From Siphonodentalium dalli (Eukaryota; Mollusca; Scaphopoda; Gadilida; Siphonodentaliidae), in the NCBI GenBank assembly GCA_032622095.1, contig CP136063.1, forward strand, positions 207,191,934-207,255,933: DNA of 64,000 nt, in the 5' to 3' direction. The notes beneath the pieces are model-generated. The model did no database searches, was not told the DNA's origin, and was given only the letters and a program-made list of their open reading frames with translations. Numbering within the stretch: position 1 is the stretch's first letter; the number at the start of each line of letters is the position of its first letter. Shown here piece after piece: positions 1 to 10,285 of this stretch. Both the position numbers and the translations under genes were made by a program.

Positions 1-453
1 CCGATCGCCTGAATCAACATCTGACTGTTTGAAGCGGTTCCACTCAATGGTTGTTTTCAGAAGAAGTCGTCGCAATGTACAGTGCTAGTACGCACTACAC
101 AGTAGATCGAACGATTATCTTACGGTGTTAGAGATGTTGTTGTTGTTGTTATTGTTGACATAATCATATTCATACTGCTGTTGTTAGTACTTGTCGAACA
201 CATCCTAAGTTCTCCACCGGATTTTGACAGACAATCGCTGCATCTGGATCTGGATGGTGTACGCGTATGATCCTCGCGGATGTGTAGAACGCCGGGAGAG
301 AGAGAATTATGTTCTTTGCTGGACTGTTGAGTTGTCCGCTGCTGTTCTATTTTGAATTTCGCATGCGTCCATCTCGTTTAGAGTGTTCCACTGAATAATT
401 GTCCGTGGGAAGAATGAATTTGAGTATTCAGCAGAGTTTGTCACCAGTGGCTC
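1..453. other. Non-coding flank of the LINE fragment
   Basis: No convincing gene is visible. A short GTT-rich tract lies near 131-155. Because the reverse-transcriptase remnant just to the right reads on the minus strand, this stretch is where its 3' untranslated tail would lie; that is inference from position only. Confidence 0.4.
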
Positions 454-1008
454 TTACCGGTAGGACAGTGACTTATTACATTCCTGTTTTGAGACTATAT
501 TTGTGGCACTGAAATCTGCAAATTTCTTGGCTCGGATTTTTCTGCCCACCTTTTTTGGTTTAATTAAGCACTGAATGTTTACAGCCGACACCTGCCCCTT
601 ATCCATCTTGTGAAAGAGCTCCAGCCTCTGGTCTTTCCTTCTTTCTTCGGGTGGTCTTATCTCGCAGTCATTCATCAGTTTGGCCATGTCCTTCGATTGG
701 TAATTGCCGGTCATGAGCCGTACAGCTCCTCTATGTATTCTCTCCAGGGCGTCGATATTCTGCTGCTGGTGAGGATCCCACATGACGGCTGCGTATTCCA
801 GCGACGATCTTACGAGTGTCTCATGCGCTACGCATTTACTCTTGAATGGTGCCTTCCTAAGGTTTCTTCTGATGAATCCGAGCATGCTGTTAGCCTTCTT
901 CGTGATCTTGTCTATGTGTGGCAACCATTTCATATCGTTTGAGAGCGTGACTCCAAGATATGGTGATTGAGTGACGCTTTGTATGATCTGGTTTCTGAGC
1001 TGGTACAT
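454..1008 (-). mobile_element. LINE reverse-transcriptase C-terminal fragment (CR1-like)
   Basis: A 184-codon open stretch resembles the part of a non-LTR reverse transcriptase that follows the catalytic palm. It opens with a YLGVTLSNDMKW block followed by a KITKKANSMLGFIRRNL helix and the LEYAAVMWDPH block, a series typical of CR1/Jockey-type LINEs. The catalytic ADD box and all upstream domains are missing, so this is a 5'-truncated dead copy, as LINE insertions usually are. Two other LINE pieces (15600-16711 and 63446-63703) belong to the same broad type: the 15.7-kb copy has the matching YLGITISNDLSW block. Clade assignment below CR1/Jockey-like is uncertain. Confidence 0.8.
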
Positions 1009-1389
1009 GTAGGTCAGTTGGGAACAGTGATAATCACAGTAATACTGACAGTGATTTCAGATACTGACAGTGAATGACTCAATGAGTGATACATCAAGTG
1101 ATCAACTTCATACTAGTAAGTCCTCAAATTCGGTTGCTTAATTCAGATCTTCTGGGTCAATAATAATGACAATATTAAAAACAAACTCTCAATTGGATCT
1201 TCGGTATCTGCTACAGGTACAGGATATAGTCCAGTCCGTATATCATCGCAGTTTTCATGTTCAGGGTCACTTTCTGACGCGAAAATGTTCGAGAACATGC
1301 ATTTTTTTTTTGGCAGGGGGGTATCCCATGTTGACGTCACGGAATTTGCAGTTTGGTGATTCCAACAAGATTCATGGTGGCGCTCCTAG
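1009..1389. other. Non-coding spacer
   Basis: No gene is supported. Short open frames on both strands show no recognisable domain. A poly-T run followed by a G run lies at about 1302-1321. Confidence 0.4.
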
Positions 1390-2180
1390 CGTTAATTTGA
1401 TATTGGTGGCGACCCTAGCGTTCATTGGTTTTAGAATTGATCATTGGTTTGTAAACGGAAGTTATTAATTCGAGAAATGATCATTGGTTTGTAAACGGAT
1501 GTTAATAATCTTCAATTATTATTCATTGGTTTGACCGGAAATAGTAGATTTGTCTCTTATTGAATCCAGGAACGGCTATTGGTTTTGAAATAAATTCTAT
1601 TGATTAAGAAAATATATCTATTAAAACGGAATTGTCTCTTATTGAATCCAAGAACGACTATTAGTTTGAAAATGGAGACTATTGGATATTGAAATATCTT
1701 TATTGATTAAGAAAATATGGCCATTGAAACGGAATGTACGTTTATTGAATATGCGCGAATCTTACTAATTGTGTGTTATTAGATATTAGTTGAACAGTGA
1801 ACGCTATTAAATTAAAATAGAACATTAATTTTGCATCGGTCAACATTGATTATGAAACTTTATCTATTAAAACGGAACTGTCTCTTATTGAATCCAAGAA
1901 CGATTATTGGTTTGAAAATAGAGACTATTTGGTTTGAATCTATATCTATTGAAACGGAATTGTCTCTTATAGAATCCAAGAACGACCATTGGTTTGAAAA
2001 TGGAGACTATTTGGTTTGAATCTATATCTATTGAAACGGAATTGTCTCTTATAGAATCCAAGAACGACCATTGGTTTGAAAATGGAGACTATTTGGTTTG
2101 AATCTATATCTATTGAAACGGAATTGTCTCTTATAGAATCAAAGAACGACCATTGGTTTAAAAATGGAGACTATTGTTTT
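1390..2180. repeat. Tandem repeat array, 82-bp unit
   Basis: The clearest copies start with GGTTTGAATCTATATC at 1931, 2013 and 2095, exactly 82 bp apart. More diverged copies with the same GGAATTGTCTCTTATTGAATCC core extend left to about 1550, and a simpler CATTGGTTTGTAAACGGA repeat lies at 1437-1512. Open frames running through the array change only with the repeat and look like no protein. Confidence 0.85.
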
Positions 2181-2309
2181 TACAAGCCACCATTAACTTT
2201 TATTTCATGTAATTTCGACCGAATGGCTGCCCATAGATATCCGTATATAATAGCGACAACACTTACGACGTACCTGCATAGATCGGTGTGTAGTGCATAA
2301 TTGGCAGAT

Positions 2310-2450
2310 AGACAGATAATTACAAGAAAACCATAGTCAGAAATGGTAACGCCACCAAGATCATATTATTAGCCATAAATATAAATCATAATATAAAATA
2401 TATTGGTTACATGAATGGACCGCCTCAGAATTCCGTTAAAACAAGTAATT
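2310..2450. repeat. Dispersed repeat (copy also at 22565-22695)
   Basis: The block containing CAAGAAAACC, GTCAGAAATGGTAAC, AAGATCATAT and ATAAAATATATTGGTT recurs in the same order at 22565-22695, ending in both with CAGAA(T)TCCGTTAAAACAA. Family unknown. Confidence 0.65.
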
Positions 2451-2833
2451 CTTCAAATTATTACAATGAACTACGGCTTATAAATTACTGCAGGTTTCTC
2501 ATTCGCCACACCAGAATGCTTCTAAATGCGGATCAAAGCTAAGAGTGCATGGCACAGCCATTGTTCATAGACATTTTACAGATAGCGAGAATGATGCATG
2601 CTGGGAACGAAAGTATCCACAGCAAAGCCATGTGCTTACGGCCGCATGCGTTTATTATAGGGGATTTATGGTGGGCCTATAAAACTAATTATAACTTTGT
2701 TATCTGTCATAGTTTATGCGTGAAATTTTAAACATATATACCATGGACATATACCCCTTCCAGAATGTTGAAAAACATTTTCAGTTGCTCATCGTATTTT
2801 TATAGACGAAATAGTCCGAAATTTCAGAAAATT
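2451..2833. other. Non-coding spacer
   Basis: No gene, tRNA or repeat is recognised here. Confidence 0.4.
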
Positions 2834-3535
2834 GCGCTAACTGCTCAATGTTTTAATGTGTTACAAAACGTCTGATAAAAAGAGTTCTATAGGGAATATT
2901 CACACCATTTTTTTTCAGAGAACATAGAGTAAACATAGTCCTATCGGGATATCGTAAAGGAGATTAATTAAAACCCCCAGACTGCCGAAACTGACGACAT
3001 TAAATTCGCTTTTTCGTGTCCCACGGAAATGAAACTTGTCTGTCCATTGATCACGTTATTTATTTGACATAGTATTTTTTTCTGTTGTATTTGAACACTT
3101 GTTGCACGTGCAGGCTGCACGATTATAATAACTTCAACCGATAAGCGCCGACTGATACCCGCGCAACAGTTTGTCTCAAATAAATTGTTAACAAAACGCA
3201 GGTTTATGGCCGCGGACATAAGCCGATTAAGTGTAATGTAATTTATCCATGAACTTGACTGAAAAATTGTGATTCTATCACCATTAGCCACGAAAATGGG
3301 ACCTCTAAACAGGCAAGTTTGATTTTCGGGGGACACGAACAAGCGAATTTATTGTCGGCAGTTTCGGCAGTCTGAGGGTTAATTAATCCCGAATTAAACG
3401 GAACTACTTTACGATAGTCCGATAGGACTATGTTTACTCTATGCATGTTCTCTGAAAAAATAGTGTGAATATTCCAGATAGAACACTTTTTATCAGACGT
3501 TGTGTAACACCTTAAAACATTGAGAGTTATAGCGC
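2834..3535. mobile_element. Foldback DNA element with ~215-bp terminal inverted repeats
   Basis: The left arm (about 2834-3047) and right arm (about 3307-3535) are reverse complements with scattered mismatches. Shared landmarks include AACGTCTGATAAAAAG, GAATATTCACAC, GAGTAAACATAGTCCTATCG and CTGCCGAAACTG. The roughly 260-bp centre encodes nothing recognisable. Similarity fades around the outer ends, so no target-site duplication can be fixed. The structure is that of a non-autonomous long-TIR DNA transposon. Confidence 0.8.
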
Positions 3536-3639
3536 AAACCGAAATGTGTTGTCTTGCATGATATCCAACCGCTTTAGCTAAATTTACCTTACTACCTTAT
3601 CCGAATAAAAAATCAAAATATTAAGCTGAATTTTCGCCG

Positions 3640-3827
3640 ATTTCTCGTTTCTAAAACACGTTCCAGCTAGTTTTTATGTAAAAACGTGTAAAATGATTAT
3701 CATTCTTCACAAATATAATCGGGCTTGGCGGTTTTGAACATTATATACAAAGAATTTTTGACTTTTAGATGACCGACCACCGAACCGCCAAGCTCGAATA
3801 AAAAATCTAAATATTAAGCTGAATTTA
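3640..3827 (-). repeat. Satellite monomer, inverted relative to the arrays at 5.6 and 8.7 kb
   Basis: One monomer of the ~193-bp satellite lies here in reverse orientation: TTCTCGTTTCTAAAACACG, then a GCTTGGCGGTTTTGAAC arm and a GAACCGCCAAGCTCG arm. It abuts the left end of the TIR element at 3828. Confidence 0.75.
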
Positions 3828-5551
3828 CCCACCAAATATTGTCAACATGTACCCATTAATGATCGTCCATGCAACTAATCAAACTTGTTCAATTATGTTA
3901 TATTCTTGTTTCGATGTAGCATTGTGATTTAAATGGCACGTATATATAAGATAAGTTAGTCGTGTGTGGAACGGTCACAATGATAATATACATGAATTCC
4001 AGAGGGCAAACTGTAATATAAATTAATTCTCCATCCACATTAAATTACTTTTAACGTTCGAATTGTGTTAGCCTATATATATAAATTATAATGACCGTCT
4101 CATATAAAGAGCGTTCACTTTACCGTGACTTCATGTATTTTCTCGTTTTTCAACGCATATGTGCCATGAAACTACTAAATCGTAGAGCGATACAACAATT
4201 AAATTAGTGACAAATAGAAACATTAACTATAGTGTTTATATTAGGCTTTTCTAATATCACAATTATTTGCATCACCTAAATGTTTTTTCTTCACAATATA
4301 CTGTAGAAAAAAAATATTATTTGACTTCCCATGAAAAAACGGACCAATAACCGGAGTACAGTTGAATGCTATATACATATGCAATATTATATATTACTCA
4401 ACATTGCCACTATCTTTCTGGAACTGATGTGTTTTTGTTTTTGTTTTTTCGCTCACCAGCGGGAATTTATAGCAAGAAGGCGTGTCTAAATCAACTCAAA
4501 CGAAACCCACACCGTCGCACGTGCGTGTCATCGTTAACACTTTGTATGATCGGCGGCATGTACACAAAAGTGACGAGTGTTCTGCGGGGAAGCAAACAAA
4601 AAAAAACCCTATCAAAACAGCGGCACATAGACGTGTCACTGAATAAACAGTTCCACCACTTCACTTACCAATGTACTGTATGGTGTGTTTATGAGCGATA
4701 ACAGTTTGTCCGATTTAGTAAGCGTCATGAATTGTTTTTAAAGCAATTGCTAGTCAATTGAGCTGTGTCAAAAAAAATAAAACAAATCATGAGTTGGGGT
4801 TCAGATTCCCACGTTGAACCAACGCGTTTATTTTGATAATTCTGACAGAGGGTATGGATCTATTCTGTAACGGAGTATTCGTGTCGATTATAATTCACTT
4901 CATCCTGGTGAGTAAACTACTCGAATTGCAACTAACCGGTTCTTGGCTAATCAGTGATATATATAAAATAAATGAAACCTAAATTAATGGGGACGGATGA
5001 AAGAAAACTCAAGAAAGCTAAGAAAAATAAACGTTATCTCAAGCCTTTCCCATCTGATCGATACCCCTCCCTCACTTATCGGGGAAGTGGCATGTCGCCA
5101 AAGAGGAAAAGACTTCATATAAGCCACCGGGCTTGTTGTCTGGTCCTCATTTCCATACATTATCTCTTCTATTTTGCATATTAATTTTGTATCACCTGTA
5201 CACGTGCATATTATGTTATGTTGGAAATAAAAATATGTTTACACTAAAAAGAAAGAAAAAATGACGTCTCAGGCCCTTTCAAATCCTCCTGGGTCAAATC
5301 CCCCCCCCCAAAAAACAAATAATAATAATAATAATTTAATGTGGATGGAGAATTAAATTATATTACAGTTTGCCCTCTGGAATTCATGTATATTATCATT
5401 GTGACCGTTCCATACACGACTAACTTATCTTATATATACGTGCCATTTAAATCACAATGCTACATCGAAACAAGAATATAACATAATTGAACAAGTTTGA
5501 TTAGTTGCATGGACGATCATTAATGGGTACATGTTGACAATATTTGGTGGG
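3828..5551. mobile_element. Long-TIR DNA element, 1.7 kb, TA flanks
   Basis: The element starts CCCACCAAATATTGTCAAC and ends with the reverse complement. Arms of about 220 bp (3828-4047 and 5335-5551) match closely, with blocks such as GATCGTCCATGCAACTAATC and GAATTCCAGAGGGCAAAC. Both ends are flanked by TA, consistent with a TA target-site duplication as in Tc1/mariner-type elements. The interior (about 4050-5334) has only small open frames, including a basic 70-codon frame from 4972, none resembling a transposase. Probably non-autonomous. Confidence 0.8.
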
Positions 5552-5579
5552 TATCATTTTGCCTCGGTTTGGTCTGGGT

Positions 5580-6080
5580 ATCATTTTGCATTGGCTTGGC
5601 GGTTCGGTGAGCGGTCATATAAAAGTCGAATATTCTAAGTACACAATGTTAAAAACCGCCAAGCTCGAGTATATATGTGAAGAACGATAATCATTTTACA
5701 TATTTTTACATGAAAAATATCTGGGACATGTTTTAGAAACGAGAAATCTCAGGAAATTCAGCTTCATATTTTGATTTAAAATTCGAGCTTGGCGGTTCGG
5801 TGGTCGGTCATCAAAATGTCCAAAATTCTTAATATAAAATATTAAAAACCGCCAAGCTCGATTATGTTTGCGAAGAAGGATAATCATTTTACATGTTTTT
5901 ACATAAAAACTAGCTGGAACGTGTTTTAGAAACGAGAAATCGACGGAAATTCAGCTTAATATTTTGATTTTTAATTCGAGCTTGGCGGTTCAATGGTCGG
6001 TCACCTAAAAGTCGAAAATTCTCAGTATACAATGTTCAAAACCGCCAAGCTCGACTATGAGAGTGATAAATGATAATCAT
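5580..6080 (+). repeat. Satellite array, ~193-bp monomer
   Basis: CCGCCAAGCTCG recurs at about 5656, 5847 and 6041, roughly 193 bp apart. Each monomer carries a CGAGCTTGGCGGTT arm and an AACCGCCAAGCTCG arm about 65 bp apart, so each could form a hairpin. The last monomer switches to a variant containing CTATGAGAGTGATAAATGATAA, also used to end the array at 9.15 kb. Confidence 0.85.
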
Positions 6081-6250
6081 TAAACGTGTTTTCAGATGCA
6101 AACTATGTGTAAATGGTGTTTAAGAAGAGAAATCGGCAAAAAATCGACAAGAAATCGGCGTAAAAAAGCGAGGTTTTCATTCGGTTAACACCATGTCGAG
6201 TTAACTGTGACTAAATCCAGAGCCATCTGAACCGCACTGGGTTATTGCAT

Positions 6251-6312
6251 ACCGGCCGCTAGCGTTAGTTAATTAGACAGCGCTGTCTAATTAACTAACG
6301 CTGACGGCCGGT
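6251..6312. repeat. 62-nt near-perfect palindrome
   Basis: A perfect 42-nt palindrome at 6261-6302 (two 21-base halves meeting at GC/GC without a loop) is extended on both sides by ACCGGCCG/CGGCCGGT, with only two mismatched positions between core and flank. It would extrude as a loopless cruciform. Function unknown; it may be an old head-to-head element junction. Confidence 0.9.
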
Positions 6313-6835
6313 GCCGGTAATCACAGTGACAACACAGCTCGTATGTTTACCCTTTAAGGCTTGTTATACTAATTAATTTGCAGTCAGCTGCTTAGATATG
6401 TCTTCATAAGCAATGTATATCACGTTTCAAATTTCATTTTTTTAATTTTAAAATTTAATTAAATTTTTTTTTTTTTTTTTTTACATTTTTAGATCCTCAG
6501 TCCAGCCTAATATACACCATAAAACTGTCTTTTTCATTGCAAGTTTATAATTTTAAATTTTAATTCAAAGTTTAACTTTAAAAAAAATTTAATTTAATTT
6601 TTATGATTTAAAAAAAAACCTGAATCTGAAATGATAAATAAACGAAATTTTTAAAAACCTAACTTACATTTAAAAAGGAAGACAGGTAGCAAGACACTCT
6701 TTTTAGGTATGGTAACTGGTAGCAAACTAATCTTCCGAAAATTTTCTGAGTTTTCTCCGCCTAAACTCAGCTATAATATTTTGGTCGGCATCTATGAACC
6801 GACAAAATAGGAACCAAACAAATATACCGTGCCAG
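6313..6835. other. AT-rich non-coding spacer with poly-A/T tracts
   Basis: Long T and A runs, including about 20 T ending at 6482, and many TTTAAATTTTAA motifs. No gene seen. Confidence 0.5.
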
Positions 6836-7795
6836 TATAAGAAGTATTAAATAGTTTGCCGATGACTGTAAATATCCGAACCGCACCCACACCCAGGTCT
6901 GGTAAATTGATAATAAATCAAAGTTCCCGTGCATATATTTTCGATTGGAAAACGGCTATATGTCGGGAGAATATAGCTCTATAATATCCAATAAATAGAA
7001 TCATATGCTGTGACTTAATATTTCAAGATATAACAGTTTCAAAGTGAAACGTTCTGACAGCCACGCGAGCCTTGTGTATAAGAAGTATTAAATAGTTTGC
7101 CGATGACTGTGAATATCCGAACCGCACCCACACCCAGGTCTGGTAAATTGAAAATAAATCAAAGTTCCCGTGGATATATTTTCGATTGGAAAACGGCTAT
7201 ATGTTGGGAGAATATAGCTCTATAATATCCAATAAATAGAATCATATGCTGTGACTTAATATTTCAAGATATAACGGTTTCAAAGTGAAACGTTCTGACA
7301 GCCACGCGAGCCTTGTGTATAAGTATTAAACAGTTTGCCGATGACTGTGAATATCCGAACCGCACCCACACCCAGGTCTGGTAAATTGAAAATAAATCAA
7401 AGTTCCTGTGCATATATTTTCGATTGGAAAACGGCTATATGTCGGGAGAATATAGCTCTATAATATCCAATAAATAGAATCATATGCTGTGACTTAATAT
7501 TTCAAGATATAACGGTTTCAAAGTGAAACGTTCTGACAGCCACGCGAGCCTTGTGTATAAGTATTAAATAGTTTGCCGATGACTGTGAATATCCGAACCG
7601 CACCCACACCCAGGTCTGGTAAATTGAAAATAAATCAAAGTTCCCGTGGATATATTTTCGATTGGAAAACGGCTATATGTCGGGAGAATATAGCTCTATA
7701 ATATCCAATAAAGATATTCATATAGGTTGACTAAATATTTCACGATATAGCGGTTTCGGAGTGAAGCATTCTGGGCAGCCGCGCGAGCCTTTGGT
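6836..7795. repeat. Tandem repeat, ~240-bp unit, four copies
   Basis: The motif GTTTGCCGATGACTGT occurs at about 6854, 7095, 7333 and 7571, giving periods of 241, 238 and 238 bp. Copies are nearly identical; the fourth diverges after CCAATAAA. Each includes GAACCGCACCCACACCCAGG and ACGCGAGCCTTGTGTATAAG. No open frame persists through the copies. Confidence 0.92.
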
Positions 7796-8690
7796 ATAAT
7801 AAGTCTGTCCGCACCCACACCCAGCATTTCGTTCTCGCTCCATTAAAAAAGAAGTCCGTGTGACAGGCTAATTACCTTACGCCATGTTAAAAATAGCTTT
7901 ACCAGGCCCAGTCCGTCGGCGGTAGATCAAAGTTTATGTCGCCGCAGTCTGCTGTCTGGCATGTGGGTAAGTTACGTAATCATGTGACACATCGAAAAAT
8001 AAGCTGATACTATATATCGCATTTTTTTTATTTCATTAAACTTCAGCTTTTGACAAAAACGAAATGTACCAAGTGTATAATTGGAATCCGCGGTTGTGGT
8101 TTGAGACTTCAATGGCTCGAATCCGTTGATAAATACGGAAATTACCCATGTGCATGTGTATAAATACAAATATAATCTACACCCGAAATTAGAAAGAACT
8201 GAATTCATACAATTAGCGATAAAAACATGTTCATGCACGATCGTTTTCGCATTGTTTATAGGAAATACATGGTTTTGGGTTCCGTATGCATTGAACGAAC
8301 TAATGCGTTAAATTGTCGTTTTGGAAACTAATTCAATTATATTTTGCTGATTTTCTAAAAAATATAATTCGTTTGATAACTTTGTTTTGCTGCGTCATAA
8401 TTGTTTTTATCGTTTTATTGGCTAATTGCAATTCTGTTTTTCCTTTAAAAATAACAATACAATTTAACATTTTATACATCGAATAATAAACGGTGATTAA
8501 TTTGCCAGGGTGCCCTGCCCATGCTCACACAGGCTGAGATATGAAAGGAATATGGAGAGCTAATTAATTACTGGTTGTATGCTGGAGTCACCGTATGGTA
8601 TAAAGCCAGTGCGGTTCACACCCAGGCGCCCTGCATTAGTGCTGGGAGTATATTTTAGTCACAGATAACTCGACATGACACCCCCTATTA
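7796..8690. other. Non-coding spacer
   Basis: No gene is supported. The right end (about 8680-8700) carries CCCCCTATTAACCAGCC, which recurs as CCCCCTATTAACCAACC after the satellite array (9280-9300). The array is therefore bracketed by a short direct repeat. Confidence 0.45.
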
Positions 8691-8699
8691 ACCAGCCAT

Positions 8700-9270
8700 C
8701 GGTCATCAAAATGTCCAAAATTCTTAATATAAAATATTAAAAACCGCCAAGTTCGATTATATTTGTGAAGAATGATAATCATTTTACATGTTTTTACATG
8801 AAAACTAGCTGGAACGTGCTTTAGAAACGAGAAATCGGCGAAAATTCAGCTTAATATTTAGATTTTTTATTCGAGCTTGGCGGTTCGGTGGTCGGTCATC
8901 TAAAAGTCAAAAATTCTTCGCATATAATGTTCAAAACCGCCAAGCCCGATTATATTTGTGAAGAATGATAATCATTTTACATGTTTTTATATAAAAACTA
9001 GATGGAACGTGTTTTAGAAACGAGAAATCGGCGAAAATTCAGCTTAATATTTAGATTTTTTATTCGAGCTTGGCGGTTCGGTGGTCGGTCATCTAAAAGT
9101 CAAAAATTCTTCGCATATAATGTTCCAAACCGCCAAGCTCGACTATGAGAGTGATAAATGATAACCATTCAACATGTTTCGAATAAAAAACTTAGTCCAA
9201 CTGATGTTTAAAAAGAGAAATCGACCAAAAACCGACAAGAAATCTGCGTAAAAAGACGATGTTTTGATTT
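8700..9270 (+). repeat. Second satellite array, ~193-bp monomer
   Basis: CCGCCAAG boundaries fall at about 8742, 8935 and 9129. The sequence is the same family as 5580-6080, with GAACGTGTTTTAGAAACGAG and the paired GCTTGGCGG/CCGCCAAGC arms. The array ends in the same terminal variant (CTATGAGAGTGATAAATGATAA) and a trailing GCGTAAAAA stretch. Confidence 0.85.
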
Positions 9271-9489
9271 TGTGACCACGCCCCCTATTAACCAACCAAT
9301 CGGGGACATTACTGCCACTATTGTCGATTAATTTACGAAAATGGGCCATATAAGTAATTAACTGGTGCTATTCCCGCATAATTCACCCGAAAACAGCGTT
9401 TAAAAGGCTTTTTAAAAATTTGAAAACGCCAAGCTTGTCTTTTAGTCACCTGCCTTAAAAACTGCCAAGCTTGGCGCCAAGCTTGCATT

Positions 9490-9640
9490 TTAGCCACTCC
9501 GTATTGTCGCAATATATACAGACCCGATAGTGTTATATTTATATTAGATATATACTGTGCATATAATGTACATATAGCATTTACAACTATAGTTATATAC
9601 AAATCTAAAATATTTTCTCTATTTAAGCCAAACAATATAG
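9490..9640 (+). repeat. Dispersed repeat (copy at 50255-50412)
   Basis: TTGTCGCAATATA, CAG(A/G)CCCGATAGTGTTATA and TTATATACAAATCTAA occur in the same order in both copies, ending at GCCAAAC. Both are next to a stretch dense in CGCAATATTAAGCGC-type words (9665-9820 and 50150-50270). Confidence 0.7.
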
Positions 9641-10285
9641 AAGAAGCAATAATTTTCTTTACATTTCACAATTTTGAGCGCAAGATGTCGCAATATTAAT
9701 CGCATGATATCGCAATATTAAGCGCGAAATATTGCGATATTAATCGCAAAATATTGCAATAATATCGCAAGCGGTGCGCTTATAAGCGTTTCCACCCGCG
9801 AAAATAGCGCGCTTAATGTACCACTTCTTTTGACTGGTACTGTATCTTTTAAATTCTTGCACGGTAGTTGACTTTTTTACGGATTACAGTTAATTACGTT
9901 GTCCTTATTTCCTTGAGGTATTTTGTCCGATGGAATGTTGGCCTAATTTTATTTACATTCGAACAATCTACATCTATTTGATACTCCATCGAACTCAATG
10001 TGCTGAGGATTATGTGGGGCGCATGAAATAAAAAAACTTAAAAGCATTTTTTGTTAGTTATTTTGTTAATATATTAAAAGTATTTGGAGCTTCATACTAT
10101 GTAGAAGCTGTCTGTTTGTTTACAGGTGGGAACAAACGTTTTGTGAGTTCGGATTTGAAACTGTCCGTGTTGTGGCAGTTTAAGAATATGTCACGGGGAG
10201 TTTGTTCCAATTTATGACTGTGCGTGGGAGAAAGAAGGCTTCGAGGTAGTTTTTGTCAGTACGTAAATATTTGTGGCCCTAGTAG
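9641..10285. other. Non-coding, with ATATTGCGATATTA-rich patch and a dispersed repeat
   Basis: Positions 9665-9780 alternate forms of CGCAATATTAATCGC. The segment 9855-9960 (AGTTAATTACGTTGTCC, TTTGTCCGATGGAATGTTGG) recurs near 57645-57735 with moderate divergence. No gene seen. Confidence 0.55.

Noticed and set aside
1831-2300. Two open frames with repeated peptide units
   Set aside because: They read the 82-bp tandem repeat. The unit is not a multiple of three, so the frame changes between copies.
4972-5184. Basic 70-codon frame inside the 3.8-kb TIR element
   Set aside because: No domain, and too short to be a transposase remnant that I can recognise.
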